From Bacilli bacterium (GTDB lineage Bacteria; Bacillota_I; Bacilli_A; ML615J-28; CAG-698), in the NCBI GenBank assembly GCA_028691715.1, contig JAQUYR010000001.1, positions 30,282-94,281 on the forward strand: 64,000 nucleotides of DNA, given 5' to 3'. Made by a program: the position numbers and the translations under genes. The notes beneath the pieces were generated by a model that was not told where the DNA came from, made no database searches, and saw only the letters and a program-made list of their open reading frames with translations. Numbering within the stretch: the stretch's first letter is position 1; each line of letters opens with the position of its first letter. Positions 63,488 to 64,000 of this stretch are shown here, piece after piece.

Positions 63488-63516
63488 ACAAACAAATACA
63501 ATTAATAAAAGGAATT

Positions 63517-63603
63517 TGGTGCCTAAGGCGGGAATCGAACCCGCACGGTATTGCTACCACAGGATTTTAAGTCCTGCGCGTCTACCTATTCCGCCACTCA
63601 GGC
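63517..63603 (-). tRNA. tRNA-Leu (TAA)
   Basis: Anticodon TAA in CTTAAAA, long variable arm (87 bases), acceptor GCCTGAG/CTTAGGC with A73 and CCA. Confidence 0.96.
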
Positions 63604-63609
63604 AATAAA

Positions 63610-63685
63610 TGGTGTCTCCGGGACGATTTGAACGTCTGACCCACTGATTAAAAGTCAGTTGCTCTACCAACTGAGCTACGGAGAC
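63610..63685 (-). tRNA. tRNA-Lys (TTT)
   Basis: Anticodon TTT in CTTTTAA; acceptor GTCTCCG/CGGAGAC, A73, CCA encoded. Confidence 0.96.
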
Positions 63686-63688
63686 AAA

Positions 63689-63764
63689 TGGTGCCGGCTG
63701 CAGGACTTGAACCCGCAACCTATTGATTACAAGTCAATTGCTCTACCAGTTGAGCTAAGCCGGC
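63689..63764 (-). tRNA. tRNA-Thr (TGT)
   Basis: Anticodon TGT in CTTGTAA; acceptor GCCGGCT/AGCCGGC, A73, CCA encoded. Confidence 0.96.
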
Positions 63765-63770
63765 AAACAA

Positions 63771-63846
63771 TGGTGGAGAATGTAGGACTCGAACCTACGA
63801 CCCTCTGCTTGTAAGGCAGATGCTCTCCCAACTGAGCTAATCCTCC
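63771..63846 (-). tRNA. tRNA-Val (TAC)
   Basis: Anticodon TAC in CTTACAA; acceptor GGAGGAT/ATTCTCC with a G5-U68 wobble, A73 and CCA. First tRNA after the 5S gene. Confidence 0.96.
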
Positions 63847-63897
63847 ATATTTAGGTATATAATATAATAACTCATTTATAATTTAATAGAAAGGAGT

Positions 63898-64000
63898 TTG
63901 GCAATTTCCTACTTTTGCAGGCTAAAAAACCAACTATCATCAGCGTTAAAGTGCTTAACTACTGTGTTCGAGATGGGAACAGGTGTATCCACTTTGCCAT
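63898..64000 (-). rRNA. rrf: 5S ribosomal RNA, 5' end cut by window edge
   Basis: The minus strand reads GGATACACCTGTTCCCATCTCGAACACAG and AGTTAAGCAC in the middle, then GCAAAAGTAGGAAATTGCC at the 3' end; these are the conserved 5S loop and helix sequences. Roughly ten bases of the 5' end are missing. The 3' boundary is approximate. Implies a 23S gene beyond the window. Confidence 0.93.

Noticed and set aside
62984..63570. Open frames of 60-65 codons across the tRNA array
   Set aside because: They overlap well-folded tRNA genes; coding potential is accidental.
1..64000. Mollicute-type reassignment of TGA to tryptophan
   Set aside because: Conserved proteins have full-length frames ended by TGA at coupled junctions (ATGA), and tryptophans are encoded by TGG; the standard code fits.
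1..64000. CRISPR arrays, insertion sequences or prophage modules
   Set aside because: I saw no regularly spaced direct repeats, transposase or integrase motifs. The DUF5131 fragment and the amidases alone do not indicate a prophage.

Overview
The window is a low-GC, gene-dense bacterial chromosome segment. It uses the standard genetic code: TGA serves as a stop, for example in the ATGA overlap of rsmI with its upstream gene. Gene order follows Bacillota/Bacilli in several places: tmk-holB-ricT-trmN6-rsmI, the S10-spc-alpha ribosomal superoperon, ecfA1-ecfA2-ecfT-truA, and a 5S rRNA followed by a compact version of the Bacillus trnB tRNA array. A DUF2779 protein, many lipoproteins, an NAD-linked [FeFe] hydrogenase and an anaerobic ribonucleotide reductase point to an anaerobic, fermentative member of the Bacilli/Mollicutes-related radiation, such as an Izemoplasma-, Acholeplasma- or Erysipelotrichia-like lineage. 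The lineage is inference; no 16S rRNA lies in the window. Almost everything is on the minus strand. Six genes (znuC/znuB-like, SGNH hydrolase, sigma/anti-sigma pair, Crp/Fnr regulator) are on the plus strand.

Layout. 1-205: edge fragment of a DUF5131 protein. 295-1515: M48 membrane protease. 1596-6104: tmk/holB/ricT/trmN6/rsmI housekeeping cluster. 6232-7744: metal (probably zinc) ABC transporter. 7781-11126: truA and the ECF vitamin-transporter core module. 11137-14166: NusG_II protein, a 33-residue membrane peptide gene and an ATPase-permease fusion. 14315-17424: anaerobic ribonucleotide reductase nrdDG behind a promoter, an adenosylcobalamin riboswitch and an intrinsic terminator. 17494-32054: rpsJ-to-rplQ ribosomal superoperon, including secY, adk, map, infA, rpmJ and rpoA. 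32169-37147: YebC, an OlsB-like acyltransferase, a ferredoxin-type aldo/keto reductase, thpR, an RluA-type pseudouridine synthase and a DnaQ-BRCT exonuclease.

37229-62724 is the accessory part. It holds an Ig-repeat C39 peptidase lipoprotein with a structured upstream RNA, an SGNH hydrolase, an ECF sigma/anti-sigma pair, a very large PrsA-like lipoprotein and DUF2779. Next come an ABC importer pair without ATPase, divergent from a Crp/Fnr regulator, and then an eight-gene-plus-hydA hydrogenase operon. That operon interleaves electron-transfer subunits with two HATPase proteins, two DRTGG proteins and a PHP protein. After it lie four tandem T7-lysozyme-type amidase paralogues (two lipoproteins, two without signal peptide) and a DUF362 ferredoxin protein. 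62803-64000: eleven tRNAs and a 5S rRNA, read on the minus strand and closed by a terminator.

How it fits together. The hydrogenase (HydA, NuoF/HydB, NuoE/HydC plus an HndB-like thioredoxin-fold protein) would dispose of reductant from NADH and ferredoxin as H2. The anaerobic reductase makes deoxynucleotides when cobalamin is scarce. Surface lipoproteins with Ig-like repeats present peptidase and amidase domains outside the cell. The most interesting signals are the B12-riboswitch attenuator on nrdDG, the palindrome at the divergent crp/ABC promoters (placed at -41.5 of one and at +1 of the other), the hydrogenase operon with anti-sigma-like kinases, and the amidase paralogue array.
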